Shown piece by piece: positions 1 through 11,345 of a stretch of 64,000 nt of DNA. Under the pieces are notes generated by a model. It had not been told where the DNA came from, did not search any database, and saw nothing but the letters and a program-made list of their open reading frames with translations. Within the stretch, counting starts at the first letter, position 1; the number at the start of each line of letters is the position of its first letter. Source of the DNA: Gambelia wislizenii (Eukaryota; Chordata; Lepidosauria; Squamata; Crotaphytidae); assembly GCA_030847615.1 (NCBI GenBank), contig JAUMIR010000001.1, forward strand, positions 438,518,687 through 438,582,686. Reading direction: 5' to 3'. The position numbers and the translations under genes were made by a program.

Positions 1-69
1 GTGAATATTAGTGCATTCAGACATGCAATTTCTACTCTGTGCTTAAAATATCACCCACCATATCATCAT

Positions 70-109
<40 letters not shown>

Positions 110-1693
110 CAGAATGTCAAGACTTGGTCATTTTGTGCTTGATATCTGAACATTTATATTTAGATCCTCTTTGGCAGATTCCCAGGACAATTTAAGCTTA
201 GAACCTCTGGACCATACTGACTGAATGGTTAATTTACTTTTTACATATCTGCTTGTGTCTTTTCATTACTTTTAATAGTTCTGCAGGCTTGGGATTATGA
301 TTGCTCTACTCTCCCTTTTAATAAATTCACTGTAGCTGCTGTTAAGTGCTCAGTAAATGAAAAACCAGCCATTTTCAAAGACACTGCAAAAAAAAAGGAG
401 GAGGGAAATCTGTGTCTTATTACTGAGGAATTAGAGCAACTATTGTTGAGATTTTTTTAATGCAGCATTTCTATTTGCATAATGTTATTAAACTTTTGTA
501 ACGATTAGTTTCTAGCTGTAGGATTATTGTCAGGAATAACGTATTTCAGCTGTGTCTTGGCATGAACTGAGCCAGGACAAGGGCTCCTTGGAGCTTACCA
601 CATGGGGGAGAGTTCTTAAAGCTAAAAATCAATACTACTGCTGGATTTAGACAACTTAGGAAAATATATCAGATAGTACTTTGGATGAAGAATAACTCCA
701 AAAGCAAGTTAACCCCATGGAATTTCTCAAGTATAGTGCTTCTCAAAAGCAAGAAAACTAGAGAATGGAAATATGGCAGATATAGTAGCAATCTTCAATA
801 GTTAAAGTCCAAGGGAAAAAGAAAGTGCATTTTAAAATGTCAAAACACACACACACATATCCAGGTCTTTGGTGAGAAATGGGTGCTACTAGGCTTGGCC
901 CACTTCTATTTCCAGTTATTTAACAACATCAGCATTCACCAGCTCTAAGGGGTTGCTCTTCTTCAAAAAGATCCTTGATCCAGCTGAGGCTTCTGCTGAC
1001 TGAAGGGCCTGTGTGAAGCCATTTTGGTACTGTTTTGGAATGGCCCAAACCCTCCACAGTTCATTTTTGGGAGATACAAAGAGCAGCAGGGGAAATGTGG
1101 AATAATAATAATAATAATAAATAGCTTCTTCCCACCTGGAATTGGAAGCATCCCACTGGAAACCTTTGCATATATAAAATAATTATCAGTGAAATGGATT
1201 TAGAATTGATAACTTAGGGCAGAGGTGGACAATTTTCAAAATTTAAGGAACTTTTTTGTTTTTACTAGAAATTTAAGCTCCACCAAATAGAGGCAGGTGC
1301 AAAAGATAAGAACTTCAAAATTAAGAATTCTCAGCTCAGGATTTATTTGTTTGTTTGTGGCAACCAGAACTGAACAGAACTCATAGTCCTTCTGCACAAA
1401 AATCCGTTCCTGTTTCATTTGGGCATTATGACTGGCAGGAGGGGAAATTTTGCTATTGCTGTAGTCAGACCCCTGGACTGTAGTAGTTTATTGTTAGTGT
1501 ACTACAAATCATACTGGATTTGCCTTTGGTAAATCTGTGTCACACTATCAGTGTGACAGCAGAGCCAAAATATTTGGAATTGAAATGCCAAGACAATTCG
1601 CTTAGGAGGAACAATGATCAGCTATACCTTCTGGCTTCACTGTTTTCTCTGAGCCGATCTCCCATCCTCACATTAATTGAGGGAATAGGAATA
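1..1693. other. AT-rich sequence without recognised gene
   Basis: No ORF of note and no recognisable repeat body is seen. Simple repeats are an (AT)n run at about 73-106, a short (CA)n near 846-857 and an (AAT)n run at 1101-1121. Reading frames here are short and show no domain or family resemblance. It is probably unique intergenic or intronic DNA. Confidence 0.6.
73..106. repeat. (AT)n microsatellite
   Basis: About 34 bases of uninterrupted alternating A and T. Confidence 0.95.
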
Positions 1694-2005
1694 CAGTAGG
1701 ACCCCCATATCCACTGGGAATTGGTTCTAGGGGTGATGTGGATACCAAAAACCATGGATAATAGCAAATACAATTGAAAATAATGGAGCTTCTGGTTTAA
1801 AATACCATGGAGTTGCCTTGGAGGACCTAGAAAATGGCTAGAGGGGACACATTTTCTAGGAAGACTCTATGGTAGGTGTGCTGTTTTTTGTCCCATGGAT
1901 AATTGAATCAGTGGATAATGAATAATAATAATAATAATAATAATATTTATTTGTACCCTGCCCCTCTGCTAAAAACTGAATCAGTGGATATGGGGGGTCC
2001 TACTG
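1694..2005. mobile_element. Tigger-like (Tc1/mariner) MITE with nested retro-insert
   Basis: Both ends carry a terminal inverted repeat of about 21 bases beginning CAGTAGGACCCCC; the right copy differs by one extra C. A TA dinucleotide flanks each end (1692-1693 and 2006-2007), the target duplication expected of Tc1/mariner elements. There is no transposase ORF, so it is non-autonomous. The interior is interrupted at 1918-1976 by a short retrotransposon tail. Four other elements in the window (26292, 35059, 48480, 53250) share the internal CCATGGATACC-type motifs and similar ends. Confidence 0.85.
1918..1976 (-). mobile_element. 59-bp LINE/SINE 3' tail insertion with 14-bp target duplication
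   Basis: The insert is an (AAT)n run followed by a short segment reading TTTATTTGTACCCTGCC, which on the minus strand looks like the end of a squamate L2-type element. It is flanked by exact 14-bp copies of TGAATCAGTGGATA at 1904-1917 and 1977-1990. This is a severely 5'-truncated retrotransposition into the older MITE. Confidence 0.75.
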
Positions 2006-2015
2006 TATAGGAATG

Positions 2016-2037
2016 GATCATCATCATCATCATCATC
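2016..2037. repeat. (CAT)n microsatellite
   Basis: About seven ATC/CAT triplets in a row. The minus-strand reading gives a run of aspartates, which is not a real protein. Confidence 0.85.
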
Positions 2038-2112
2038 TCCCTGTTGACCAAGGAAGAGGTAAACAACAAATAACACAACACATAAAATCATAAAACATAC
2101 TGTATACATTGT

Positions 2113-2310
2113 GAAGTTGAAGGCTTTCATGGCCAGCATCCATACATTTTCCTTGGGTTTTTTTTTTCCAGGCTGTGAGGCCATGTTCTGGAAGAGTTTA
2201 TTTCTAATGTTTTGCCTGCATCTGTGGCTGGCATCTTCAGAGAATGGTTGGGTAGGAGGGGGGCGGCGGTTATATATATTAAAAAAACCCAAGGAAAATC
2301 TATACTGTAT
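2113..2310 (-). mobile_element. Penelope-like element 3'-end fragment
   Basis: The block from TTTTCCTTGGG through the CTGCATCTGTGGCTGGCATC motif matches the 3' end of the longer Penelope element at 9743 and the copies at 5353 and 57925. A reverse-complement copy of the terminal TTTTCCTTGGGTTTTTTT stretch occurs at 2281-2299, so the fragment is bounded by inverted ends about 130 bases apart. Penelope elements are known for inverted or tandem terminal copies. No coding sequence remains. Confidence 0.75.
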
Positions 2311-2359
2311 ACAGTATAAAAGCATATAAAACTAATACATATAAAACCCCATCAATAAA

Positions 2360-3670
2360 TACTTTAAAATCATAATTTAAAAATAATCTGGATATGCCTG
2401 CTGGAGGAGACTGGTCTTCACTGCTGATTCAAACTCAGACAGCATCTCGAGCTGACAAATCTCTTCCAGCAGGTCATTCCATAGTCTGAGGGCAGTGGAA
2501 GAAAATGTCCTCTGGGTAACAGTCAGTCCAGTTTTGGCTGACTGAAGTAGATATCTCCCAGAGGTCCTGAGTGTACAGGGCAGATTATATGGGAGAAGGC
2601 GATCCTTTAGGTAACATGGATCCAAACCATGTAGGGCTTCAAAGGTAATAATCAACACTTTGTACTTTACCTGGAAGCTAATTGGTAGCCAGTGGAGTGG
2701 TTTTAATATTGGTGTAACATGATCACTCCTAAAAGTACCAGTAACCAATCTGGCTGCTATGTTTTGAAATAAATGAAGTTTCCGAACTTGGTACAGAAGT
2801 ACCCCAACGTATAGTGCATTGCAGCAATCCAACCTTGAAGTTACAAGTACATATACTACCATTTTTGGATCCTGCAGCTCTAGGAAGGGGTGCAGCTGGT
2901 GTTAACAGCCCAATCTATTAATAAGCACTCCTGACCATCACATCTATCTGGGCTGTCATTTAGAGGGATGGATCCCAGAGTAACCCACAAACTATAAACA
3001 TAATCTTTCAGGGGGAGTGTAACCCCATCCAGGATTGGTTGACACACCTCCAAACCCAGGTTAGGATCTTTGATAGTAAGCACCTCCATCTTGTCTGGAT
3101 TTAGTTTCAATCCCCCCCTCCCATCCAAACCATTACCTCCTCCAGGCATTCATTCAGAGGAGACACACTATTCTGATGCTGTTACAATTACTGAAGGCAT
3201 CATCAGCATACTGGTAGCCCCCTGCCCCATGCATCTAGATGATCTCTCCAGTGGTTTCATGCAGATGTTAAACAACATTGAGGATAGAATGGCACCTTGT
3301 AGTATTTTATAGAATAGCCACTTTTTTGAGGTTCAGCTATCCTCAAGCACCACCATCTGGAATCTACTCGAGAGATGGGACCAGAGCCACTGAACCATAG
3401 TGCCTCTGATTCCCAGACCCCTCGGGAGTTCCAGAAGGATCAATGTTATCGAACACCACTGAGAGGTCAAAAATCCCGAGCGGGGGACACACTCCCCGTC
3501 AGTGCTCAGGCGAAGATCATCTACTCAGGCAACCATAGCAGTCTCAACTCCATATCTTGTTCTGAAGCCAGTTTGAAATGGGTCTATGCGTTCTGTACCA
3601 TCCAAGATTGTCTGGAGTTGGAAGGCAACTGCTCTTTCAGTCACCTTGCCTTATATAGCATTACATGTTA
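2360..3670 (-). mobile_element. L2 LINE, 5'-truncated reverse transcriptase and 3' end
   Basis: Read on the minus strand, the sequence encodes the last part of an L2-type ORF2. Near 3660 is a stretch reading GKVTERAVAFQLQTIL, typical of the L2 fingers domain. Near 3100 is LKLNPDKMEVL. From 2862 to 2377 comes the C-terminal tail. Frames change several times between these blocks, so the copy is dead. The element ends in an AT-rich 3' region near 2360. It resembles the L2 copies at 6040, 29560 and 41871. Confidence 0.88.
2377..2862 (-). pseudogene. L2 ORF2 C-terminal region
   Basis: This 161-codon open stretch carries the conserved L2 tail: a segment reading LVTSRLDCCNALYVG, then AARLVTGT, then LHWLPI, then LKDRLLPYN, and a final arginine- and leucine-rich part. 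In functional L2 elements this follows the reverse transcriptase thumb. The polymerase catalytic motifs are not in this frame, and upstream sequence is frameshifted. The first methionine has no significance because the real start lies far upstream. Family identity is firm from these motifs; function is lost. Confidence 0.85.
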
Positions 3671-3719
3671 AGGATGTGTACACCTGTGAGGAGATCCATG
3701 GTTGAGATCATGGAAAACA

Positions 3720-5200
3720 GTTTAAGAAGATGGAAAACAGGTGGAGAACTTTGGGGTAAAAATTAAAGGAGAGAGAAACATCAGTGACCTCATTGTGGAA
3801 GTCTACTGTAGGCCTGCAAGTCAGACTGAAGATTTGGATGATGCCTTCCTAAAAGAAATGACCAAACATTCAAAAAGGAGAGATATAGCAGCAATTGGAG
3901 ACTTCAACCATCTTGATATTTGTTGGAAGTAAAACTCTGCCAAGAATGTTCCTCACTAGCCTTGCAGACAATTTCACTGTACAAAAGGTAGAGGAGACAA
4001 CAAAGGGATTTGATCTTAAGCAGAAGAAATGAACTAGTCAGTTGAGTGGAGGTAGTGGGATCCTTTGCTGAAACTGACCATGTCCTCCTGGGATTTGTTA
4101 TAAATAGGAAAGAGGAAGTCAAAAACAGACACACACTCTGGACTTCAAGAAAGCTGATTTCAGTAAGCTTAGGGAAATACTGGTTGAGTTCTCATGGTCA
4201 GAAATGCTCAGAGGAAGAGAGTTCCTGATGCCTGGGAGTTTCTTAAAGGTGAGATATTGAAGTCATAGTTATAGACAGTTACAGTGAGGAAGAAAAGTAG
4301 GAGGCATTTAAAGAAACCAGAATCGTTATACAAAGAAGAAAAGGAAAACAGTGCTATACATGGTGAAAGTAGAGCAAATGATGCAGTAAGGGAGCTGCAA
4401 CCCAGAATAGGCAAAGAGATAGTAAAGAAATACCTGTACCTGGCTAGTCTGAAAGAATTGAAATCTCCAGGGCTGGATGAATTGCATCAAAGAATCGTAA
4501 AGGAATTTACGGATGTAATCTCAGGGACACAGAATTCTTGGAGGATAGGAGAGGCCCCAGCAGATTTGAGGAGGACAAACATTGCCCCCATCTTCAAAAA
4601 GGGGGAACTGAATATGGTTCTAGAACAGATAATTAGTCAGTCTGTGCACACAATTAAAAAAGAATGCTGTGATTACTAAGAACCAACATGGATTTCTCAA
4701 AAGCAAGTCATACCAAGCTAATCTTACCCCCCCCTTTTTTTTTATAGAGTTGCAAGCTTGGAGTACTGTGAATACAGTTTATGTTGATTTCACTAAGGCT
4801 TTTGACATAATATTCTTCAAGGCAACCTGACAGACTATGGGGTAGACAATGCTACTGTTAAATGGATTCGTAATTGATTGGACCAATCAAACTCAGAGAG
4901 TGCTCACCAATGGTGGCTCTTCATCTTAGAAAAAAAGTGACTAGTGGGGAGTTTCATAGTTCTGTCCTGGTCCTGGTGTTGTTTGACATCTTTATAAAGG
5001 ACTTGGATAAAGGATTAGGACACCAGTGGGGGAGGATATTGTTAATACCCCAGAGGACAGAATCAGATTTTAAAATGAACCCCTCTGATTGGAGATCTGG
5101 ACCAAAACTAACAAACAAATTCAATAGGAATAAATGTAAGGTACTACATCTAGGCATAGAAAATGAAATGCACAAATATGAAATGTGCCTAGAGTCGTAG
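3720..5200 (+). mobile_element. Old CR1 LINE, endonuclease and reverse transcriptase remnants
   Basis: Plus-strand fragments follow CR1 order. An endonuclease piece at 3741-3932 ends in GDFNHLDICWK. Near 4075 is a TDHVLLGF stretch, the catalytic S/T-D-H motif. A fingers region at 4284-4679 contains APIFKKGEL. Near 4785 is a VDFTKAFD-like motif A, and near 4960-5030 a motif B remnant. At 5090-5170 is a KCKVLHLG tail. There are many stops and frame changes. It is more decayed than the CR1 at 36055 and useful as a comparison. Confidence 0.88.
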
Positions 5201-5235
5201 TCCAACACGACGTAGTCCAATACACAACTAAAATA

Positions 5236-5345
5236 TTCCTGAAAGATACCCATCAATCATCAGTTCAAAGACCTCCAAAGAAGGAGAGACCACCGTTACT
5301 CTCTGAGGCAGTTTATTCCACTTTGAAAAACATTTACAGTAAAGA
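5236..5345 (-). mobile_element. CR1 3'-end fragment
   Basis: The stretch matches the CR1 3' region seen better at 36100-36260 and 32870-33015: the antisense of the segment around CTCCTTCTTTGGAGGTCTTT, ending in a TTTACAGTAAAGA motif. It is short, without the terminal octamers. Confidence 0.75.
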
Positions 5346-5352
5346 GGTTTTT

Positions 5353-5450
5353 ATAGATTTTCCTTGGGGTTTTTTTTCTGGGATTTGAGGTTGTGTTCTG
5401 GAAGTGTTTACTTCTGACATTTCACCTGCATCTGTGGCTGGATGCAGGTG
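5353..5450 (-). mobile_element. Penelope-like element 3'-end fragment
   Basis: It contains the same terminal AGATTTTCCTTGGGGTTTTT and CTGCATCTGTGGCTGG motifs as the Penelope element at 9743. It abuts the CR1 3' fragment directly on its left. Confidence 0.75.
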
Positions 5451-5506
5451 AATTAATATGGGAATTTTTCAGTTTTAAATCTTATGTATATATTATAAGT
5501 CTAGAA

Positions 5507-5895
5507 CAGTGGTTCTTAACCTGTAGTCTGAGGACCACCATGGGTCCGCAATGTCCTCACAGGGGGTCCGCAAAGACTTGAAGGCTGCTTGGCCCACCTT
5601 CTCCCTGCAGTGGAGTGGCCACATGACAAGAGCCAAGGCAGAGGCAGGTTGGGTGTTTGGCTTGGCCTGTGCATTGCCATTCAATTTGTTCTAGTGGCAA
5701 ACTCGCAGCAAGAAGCAGAAGAAAAGTCTTCCTTCCTCCTCCAGTGCCTCTGAGGGAAGGATTAATAGACAGTATAAATGTGTTGTTGATGTTGTTGTTG
5801 TTAGGAGTTTAAATCTTAAGTTAAGTCTTGGTGGTCCATGGCAACAAAAGATAGTTAAAGGAGGTCCCTGGTAAAGAAAAGGTTAAGAGCCACTG
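5507..5895. mobile_element. hAT-like MITE with 8-bp target duplication
   Basis: The left end CAGTGGTTCTTAACCT is mirrored at the right end as AGGTTAAGAGCCACTG, one mismatch in 16. The flanks are GTCTAGAA (5499-5506) and ATCTAGAA (5896-5903), an 8-bp target duplication with one mismatch, as expected for the hAT superfamily. The 389-bp interior has no transposase ORF and includes a (TTG)n run near 5775-5803. Confidence 0.85.
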
Positions 5896-6039
5896 ATCTA
5901 GAAGGTTTTACTGCATGGATGAGTTGGTGCCATTGGCTGCCATTCTCGCCATGCTTAAATATTCTTAAATCCCATTGATTTCTGTAGAATTCAAGTGTGT
6001 ATCAGCAAATCAAGGTACTTGTGCCATACTAGGCAATTC

Positions 6040-6970
6040 CAGAGAGTCGTCAGTTAAGCTCTTTGTCTCTTATGGGATGCCACAGGGTTCCACATGTTGT
6101 GTATTATCCATATGGTGTATGACGTTATCAGGAGTTTCCTCTGTGTAACTGGACTCAAGTGAGACCTTGGGGCTGTTGAATCATTGCTTGGTAACTATAA
6201 TGGGCTGAATTAGGACCAACAATCTGAAGTTGAATCCCAAAAGATGGAGATTTTTGTATGGGTAGTCCCCAGATCCAGGAATTGGATAAGCAGCCTGCAC
6301 TGAACAGAGTTAAATTCCCCCTGAAGTAGCAGGTGCTCAGCTTGGGAGTACTCTTATATCTTTCTTTCTTTCTGTAAAAGATACCTGGGGCACCTATGGG
6401 ATCTTTGCACAACCTGGTGGCAGTAGTCTATGAACTGGTGACTTCCTGATGAGACTACTACAATGCACTCTACATGGGACTACACTTGAAGACAACATAG
6501 AGGCTGCAGGTGATGCAGCAACCAGATGGCTGGCTGATGGAAACACCTTATAGGAACTACATGAAACTGCTTCTAAAAGATCACACTGGCTCTCAATATG
6601 TTTCTGGTTCAGGTTCAAGTTATTGATGATGGTATTCAAAGCTTTAAACAACTTGAGACCATGATAGTTTAAGGAATGCTTCCCTCCCTATATTCTATTG
6701 CCCAAAATTGAGATGTGATGTGAGGGCTCTCCTCTGCACCTCACCTGTGGGAGCAAAACGTTATGTAGAGATACAGGACAGGGGGTTCTCTGCTGTGGCA
6801 CCACAACTGTGGAATGTCCTCCCCTTGGAGATTGGTACCGACACTGGGCTGGGGGAGTATGAGTTGTGAAGTTCTGCTTCAGTGGGCATGGTTTTAAATT
6901 ATTCCACATAATTTTGAATTGTTTTAAACTTTTCACATTGTTATATGTTTTTAAATTATTTTATAATCCT
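6040..6970 (+). mobile_element. L2 LINE remnant (plus strand)
   Basis: Plus-strand reading gives broken L2 pieces in order: a GMPQGST motif B remnant near 6075, NLKLNPKRW near 6220, SVKDTWG near 6375, and a segment with HWLSICFWFRFKLL followed by KALNNL near 6590-6650. This matches the L2 tails at 2377 and 42257. Multiple frameshifts and stops show that it is old. Confidence 0.8.
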
Positions 6971-6974
6971 TAGA

Positions 6975-8430
6975 TATAGCACAGGATAACATTTTAATAT
7001 AGATTTTTTTAAAAAAAAATCTGTCTAATTCCAGAGTGTAGTACATTCATATAAAAATTCCAGACTCCACAAATTATAACTTTCTGGAACAACTCATACT
7101 GGACTCCTTAAAGGGAAAAACATACTTTGATTAGCCCTAAGTGAAGCCTAGGAAATGATCCAAGCTATGAATGCATTTGAGGCTCTAAGGAATAACAAAT
7201 ATGATATGGTCAAATTCAACATTCTTATAAGGAAGAATGCCAAAATACCTTCACAGTGACATTGAACTTTGAAAAGGCAACTGTACTGAAATAACACCAC
7301 AGGCAACTACCGGTAGATGTTGCACTGCCTAGATTCCGTTCCCCAACTCCAACCCCAACCCCAGTTAAAGAGCTGAATTGCCTTCTTTGGAAATAGCACA
7401 GGTTGCCAATACCCCTTGCTATCTACACCCTTTAACATTTCTCTGTTGCAACATGACAATGAGCTAGAAAGACCATTACGTAATCCTATTTGCACAGTTA
7501 TTTAATCCTGTAGCTGTATCAGTAGCCAGGAAGAGAAGAAAGAAGTACTTTACACTGGCACCCTACTGAGTTAAAACCAAATCCACAACTGCTATTATAA
7601 ATACACTCTTAACATCATATGCTAGGGACAGGAAAACTGAGAATCAAGTAGTGGTGCTGGCCACCTAACCCCAACCTACCTGATGAAAAGTGGTACTGGA
7701 AAGAGTCACCACAGAGCCAATGCTATAAAGCCCAAATAGTCTTTCAAGATTTAAGACTTGTTTAGAAACCCCACCATTAGAGGAAATTCCCCACATATGG
7801 GCTTGGGTGTTCCTATTTGTTTCTCTTCGGAAATGCTTAGTAAAAATGGGAAGTAGCAGTTGTAGATCAATGATAAAAAAAATCATCAGGTATATCAAAG
7901 GAGAAACCAGTGAGAACACATTTATTGAAAATGGTTCTAATTTATTGACTGTTTGAACAACAAGGGCAGATTTTGGACAATCCCATTACATTGACAGAAA
8001 TTTTGAAAAGACTTATTGATAACGTAATTGCACTAGACCTTGTGACAGAACCTTTGAAGATACTCCTGACCAACTGGACTTGGGCAGAATCTTAAAAGTA
8101 CATTTGTAACATCTACGTGTCAACCATTTACTTTATGTACCCACAAGCTATTATTCTCAATGTTCTGCTTTAAGATGTTTTCAATAAAAATAAAACTGTT
8201 TTGTTTAAAAAAAGAATCCAAATAAATACATTGGAAATAAATAAAAAGAATCTCCAATCAGAAAGACTCTCTCTGTAAGGCGGGAAAAACACTAATGGTT
8301 CAAGCATTAATTGAGGAAAACATTATTCCATTATGGCCAATTAGCAAGCCTGTGATATCCACCACCACCACCACCCTCAATAAGTAATATCATAGTGAGA
8401 CTCTGGTTAGTAACATGTAGAATTCATGTT
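6975..8430. other. No recognised gene; possible retrocopy 3' end at 7900-8215
   Basis: Most of this stretch has no recognisable repeat. Around 7930-8215 it looks like the 3' end of a transcript: AATAAAAATAAAA lies near 8184 and an A-rich stretch follows about 25 bases later. An open plus-strand stretch of about 45 codons just upstream (7780-7950) ends in SNLLTV and a stop, but I do not recognise it. A (CCA)n run sits at about 8358-8376. Confidence 0.4.
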
Positions 8431-8439
8431 ACATTTGTC

Positions 8440-8830
8440 CTGTTTTGAATAGTGCAGAAGAGGTTATTAGTCTGTTGCACCACATCCACCCCAGCAGCTG
8501 CCAAGAACTGTAAGGCTGCTGCTAGAGTGGAAGGGATGGGGAAGAGAGGGAGGGAGGTGACTAGGCAGAGGGGAATGCTTCTTTCCCCCCCCCCTGCAGT
8601 TTACTAGAGAGAGGGGGGCAAAGGAAAAATGACAAGGATATTCCCCCCTCCCCCCCTCTCTCTCTCAAACTGCAGGACAATGAGAGGCAGACCCTGCTGC
8701 CCAATTGTCTTCCCTACTCCCTCCTCTTCCATAGCCATTTAACAGCTGTAACAAAGCTTGGCAGCTGCCTGGAGGATAGGTACAGAACTGCATGCACAGA
8801 GTGGTTACATTCGATAGGGCCATTTAGGAT
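8440..8830. mobile_element. Imperfect palindromic (fold-back) element
   Basis: Two nested levels of inverted repeat are visible. The inner arms at 8594-8619 and 8650-8675 both start CTGCAGTTT when read inward and run into GA/TC-rich tracts. The outer arms share CAGCTGCCAAG near 8500 and its complement near 8760. There is no ORF. This architecture suits a MITE or fold-back element, but no target duplication was identified. Confidence 0.55.
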
Positions 8831-9742
8831 TGTGACTTATGAATGGGTGTTAATACATACTGTAAGTGATGGAGTCGCTGGGAGTGCAATTTATTAAGCA
8901 AATAGTGCATGTGGCCTGGGAGTATGACTCGGGGTCAAATTAGACAAGACATCATTCAATGAGCAACTGTTTTTTTTTTTTCAAAGTAAGTAGCAGGTGC
9001 ACTCCTCTCATACCTGGATCATGACCCTGATGTGAGGATGAAGGGGTGATTTAACATTTTGCCCACAGATGGTCCACTTTGGCAATGCTATTTGCATTGG
9101 AGGAAGAGTTGCCATTTGCACCACTGAGACCTTCTTGGTAGCATAGCATACTGTCTAATTTGCTAAGAACCGTCCAATTTGCTAAGACTGACTTGCTTAT
9201 ATATGCACCATATGCCTTATCAAATATAGGCTTCTATAGCTCACCTTCTATAACCTAAGAATGTTTAGAGAAGTAAGACCTACTATATGTGCATTTCACT
9301 CTTGCTTTGCCTAGCTGCTTTAACCTTTCAAATGGATCCCATGGCCTCAAAAAGGGCACTCATGAAACCATTCCATATGAAAGCTTCTTTGGCCCTTCTG
9401 TGAGGTTCCAAACTTCATACCTGTTGGTGGGCATGATGAATGAGTAGGAGGGTGCTATGCAATTCCCAGAATGACACCAGTTACTAGTTTCATTTGCCCC
9501 AATTGATGACCAATAGCAGGAAAAGAACTGTGATAAAACAGTCCTGTTAATTCACCTGGAGCTCATGATGCCTTCCAGTAAAAATGAACCATGATATTCT
9601 TCTGGACAGCCTGTCTAAAGTGGGGAATAGGACACTGCATTTTTGTGATTTTGTACCTATGACAGAAGCAGATTTCAGAGGTTAGTGGGGGGGGTTGATA
9701 TAGTTGTGCTGTCGATTTAGAGAGGTCGAGGTCTCAGTTTTA
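8831..9742. other. Sequence without recognised features
   Basis: No gene, tandem repeat or recognisable mobile element was identified, apart from a T run near 8970. It borders the Penelope element on its right. Confidence 0.5.
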
Positions 9743-9929
9743 TTATTTTTATAGATTTTCCTTGGGGTTTTTTCCGGGCGGTGAGGCTGTGTTCTGGAAT
9801 ATTTTCTTTCTGACGTTTCCCTGCATCTGTGGCTGGCATCCTCATAGAATAGTTGGGTAGGTGTGTGTGTTGAGTTTATATGCTCTGAACCCTGTTGGGG
9901 AGTATATGTAAATTTGTGTAATTGAATGG

Positions 9930-10370
9930 TTAGTTTCTGGGTATAGAAATGCAAGGCTCACTGGCATCTGTTTGGCTAATGGTTGGTTGATAGGCCATTA
10001 ACTGCTGGGAATCCCACTGTCCCTGGGTGGAATTCTTTTGTAAGTGTTGAGTTTTGATTCTATTGTTCTTCAAAACTGGGAGCCAGATTTTGTTTAATTT
10101 TAAGGTTTCTTCTTTCCTGTTGAAGTTGTCCAGATGTTTGTGGATTTCAATAGCTTCTCTGTGCATTCTGACATGATAGTTGTTGGCCTGGTCTAGAGTT
10201 TCTGTGTTTTCAAATAGCATTTTGTGTCCAGGTTGGTTTATAACATGTTCTGCTACTGCTGATTTTTCTGGCTGGCCCAGTCTGCAGTGTCTCTCATGTT
10301 TCTTGATTCGTGTTTGCACACTGCGTTTAGTGGTCCCTATGTAAACTTGTCCACAGTTGCATGGTATGTG
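9930..10370 (-). pseudogene. Penelope GIY-YIG endonuclease domain
   Basis: The minus-strand reading from about 10370 begins IPCNCGQVYIGTTKRSVQTR, which holds the VYIG half of the GIY-YIG signature and the catalytic arginine. It continues with KKHERHCRLGQPEKSAVAEH and a segment NYHVRMHREAIEIHKH containing the conserved glutamate. It ends KLNKIWLPVLK before the 3' region. This order is typical of reptile Penelope elements. The domain itself looks largely intact, but the upstream polymerase frame is broken, so the element is dead. Confidence 0.9.
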
Positions 10371-10679
10371 CTAAACTCCTGCAGCTGTGAGAGGGTCTCT
10401 TTTGTCCTTCCCTGAGTGTAGCATTTATTGGATTTGGGGGGGGGGAGGGTTTGATCTATAGATTGTTTGGAGGTTGTGTTTCCTCATCAGTTTCCCTGTT
10501 CTGTCTGTGACTCCTTCGATGTATGGTAAAAATACCTTCCCTTTGGTTGGCTGTTTTTCTTCTTCATTCCTGTGGTTTTTTCTGGGTCTGGCTGCTCTTG
10601 TGATGTCTGATCTGGAGTAACACCATTAGCCTGTAGGGCCCAGTTTAGGTGCCTCAGTTCATCCTCCAGGTAGTGGGGT

Positions 10680-10970
10680 TCACAGATCCTTTTTGCACGG
10701 TCTACCAAAGTTTTTTATTGTGTTTCTGTTTTGTCCTGGGTGATGATTGGAGTTCTTGTGTAAGTACCTGTCGGTGTGTGGGGGTTTTCTGTATACCTTG
10801 TGGCCTAACCATTGGTTTGGTTTGCGGATGACTAGGACGACCAAGAATGGCAGTGTTCCTTCCTTCTCTTTTTCTATTGTGAATTGGATATTTGGGTGGA
10901 TGCTGTTCAGGTGGTTCAGGAATGAGACCAAATATTCTCCGTGGTTCCAAATGGTAAAAGTGTCATCCAC
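10680..10970 (-). pseudogene. Penelope reverse transcriptase palm fragment
   Basis: The 96-residue open stretch starts exactly at the catalytic MDDTF motif (the family normally reads Y-V/M-D-D-T-F). Next comes a NHLNSIHPNIQFTIEKE segment, then a LPFLVVLVIRKP block, which is LDVLV in most relatives, so an Asp to Val change is possible. The family-typical VYRKPPHTDRYLH run follows. Upstream, a stop separates it from the MGSPLSPVIANFYM block, so the polymerase is not continuous. Both catalytic aspartates of the DD pair are present. Confidence 0.88.
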
Positions 10971-11345
10971 ATATCAGAACCATGTTGTGGGCTTTTTAGG
11001 TGCTGTTTCCAGGGCTTACTTTTCAAAACTTTCCATGTAAAAGTTTGCTATCACCGGGCTCAGGGGGCTGCCCATGGCTACCCCATATATCGGTTATTAT
11101 TTTTGCTTTTGTGCCTCCATAAAGTCATCTGGGGATTTTGGGTGTGGTGAATTTAGTTTGCAAGTGGCACCCAAGTCTTTTTTTCTCCTTTCCATCAAAT
11201 TCAGGTGAACTGGTGATCAGGTGGCTAATGGAATGGATGAGGAATAGAACAGAGATAGGTATTTCGTGTGACTTACAAGGTATTTTTGTGCTCTGTTTTG
11301 GATGGGGTTGCACTTCCCCTTATGGGAATTTCTCTTAGTTCCAAA

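Larger units (their letters stand above)
9743..11345 (-). mobile_element. Penelope-like element, 5'-truncated
   Basis: On the minus strand it keeps the last part of a Penelope ORF. From 5' to 3' these are a MGSPLSPVIANFYM reverse transcriptase block (about 11080-11020), the catalytic MDDTF block with following HPNIQFTIEKE (10970-10880), a linker, a GIY-YIG nuclease domain (about 10370-10070), and the 3' end with the TTTTCCTTGGG terminal motif. The frame is broken by stops and small indels. It is the most complete of four Penelope copies here. Penelope elements are a separate class from LINE and LTR elements and prime reverse transcription with a GIY-YIG nick. Confidence 0.92.
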
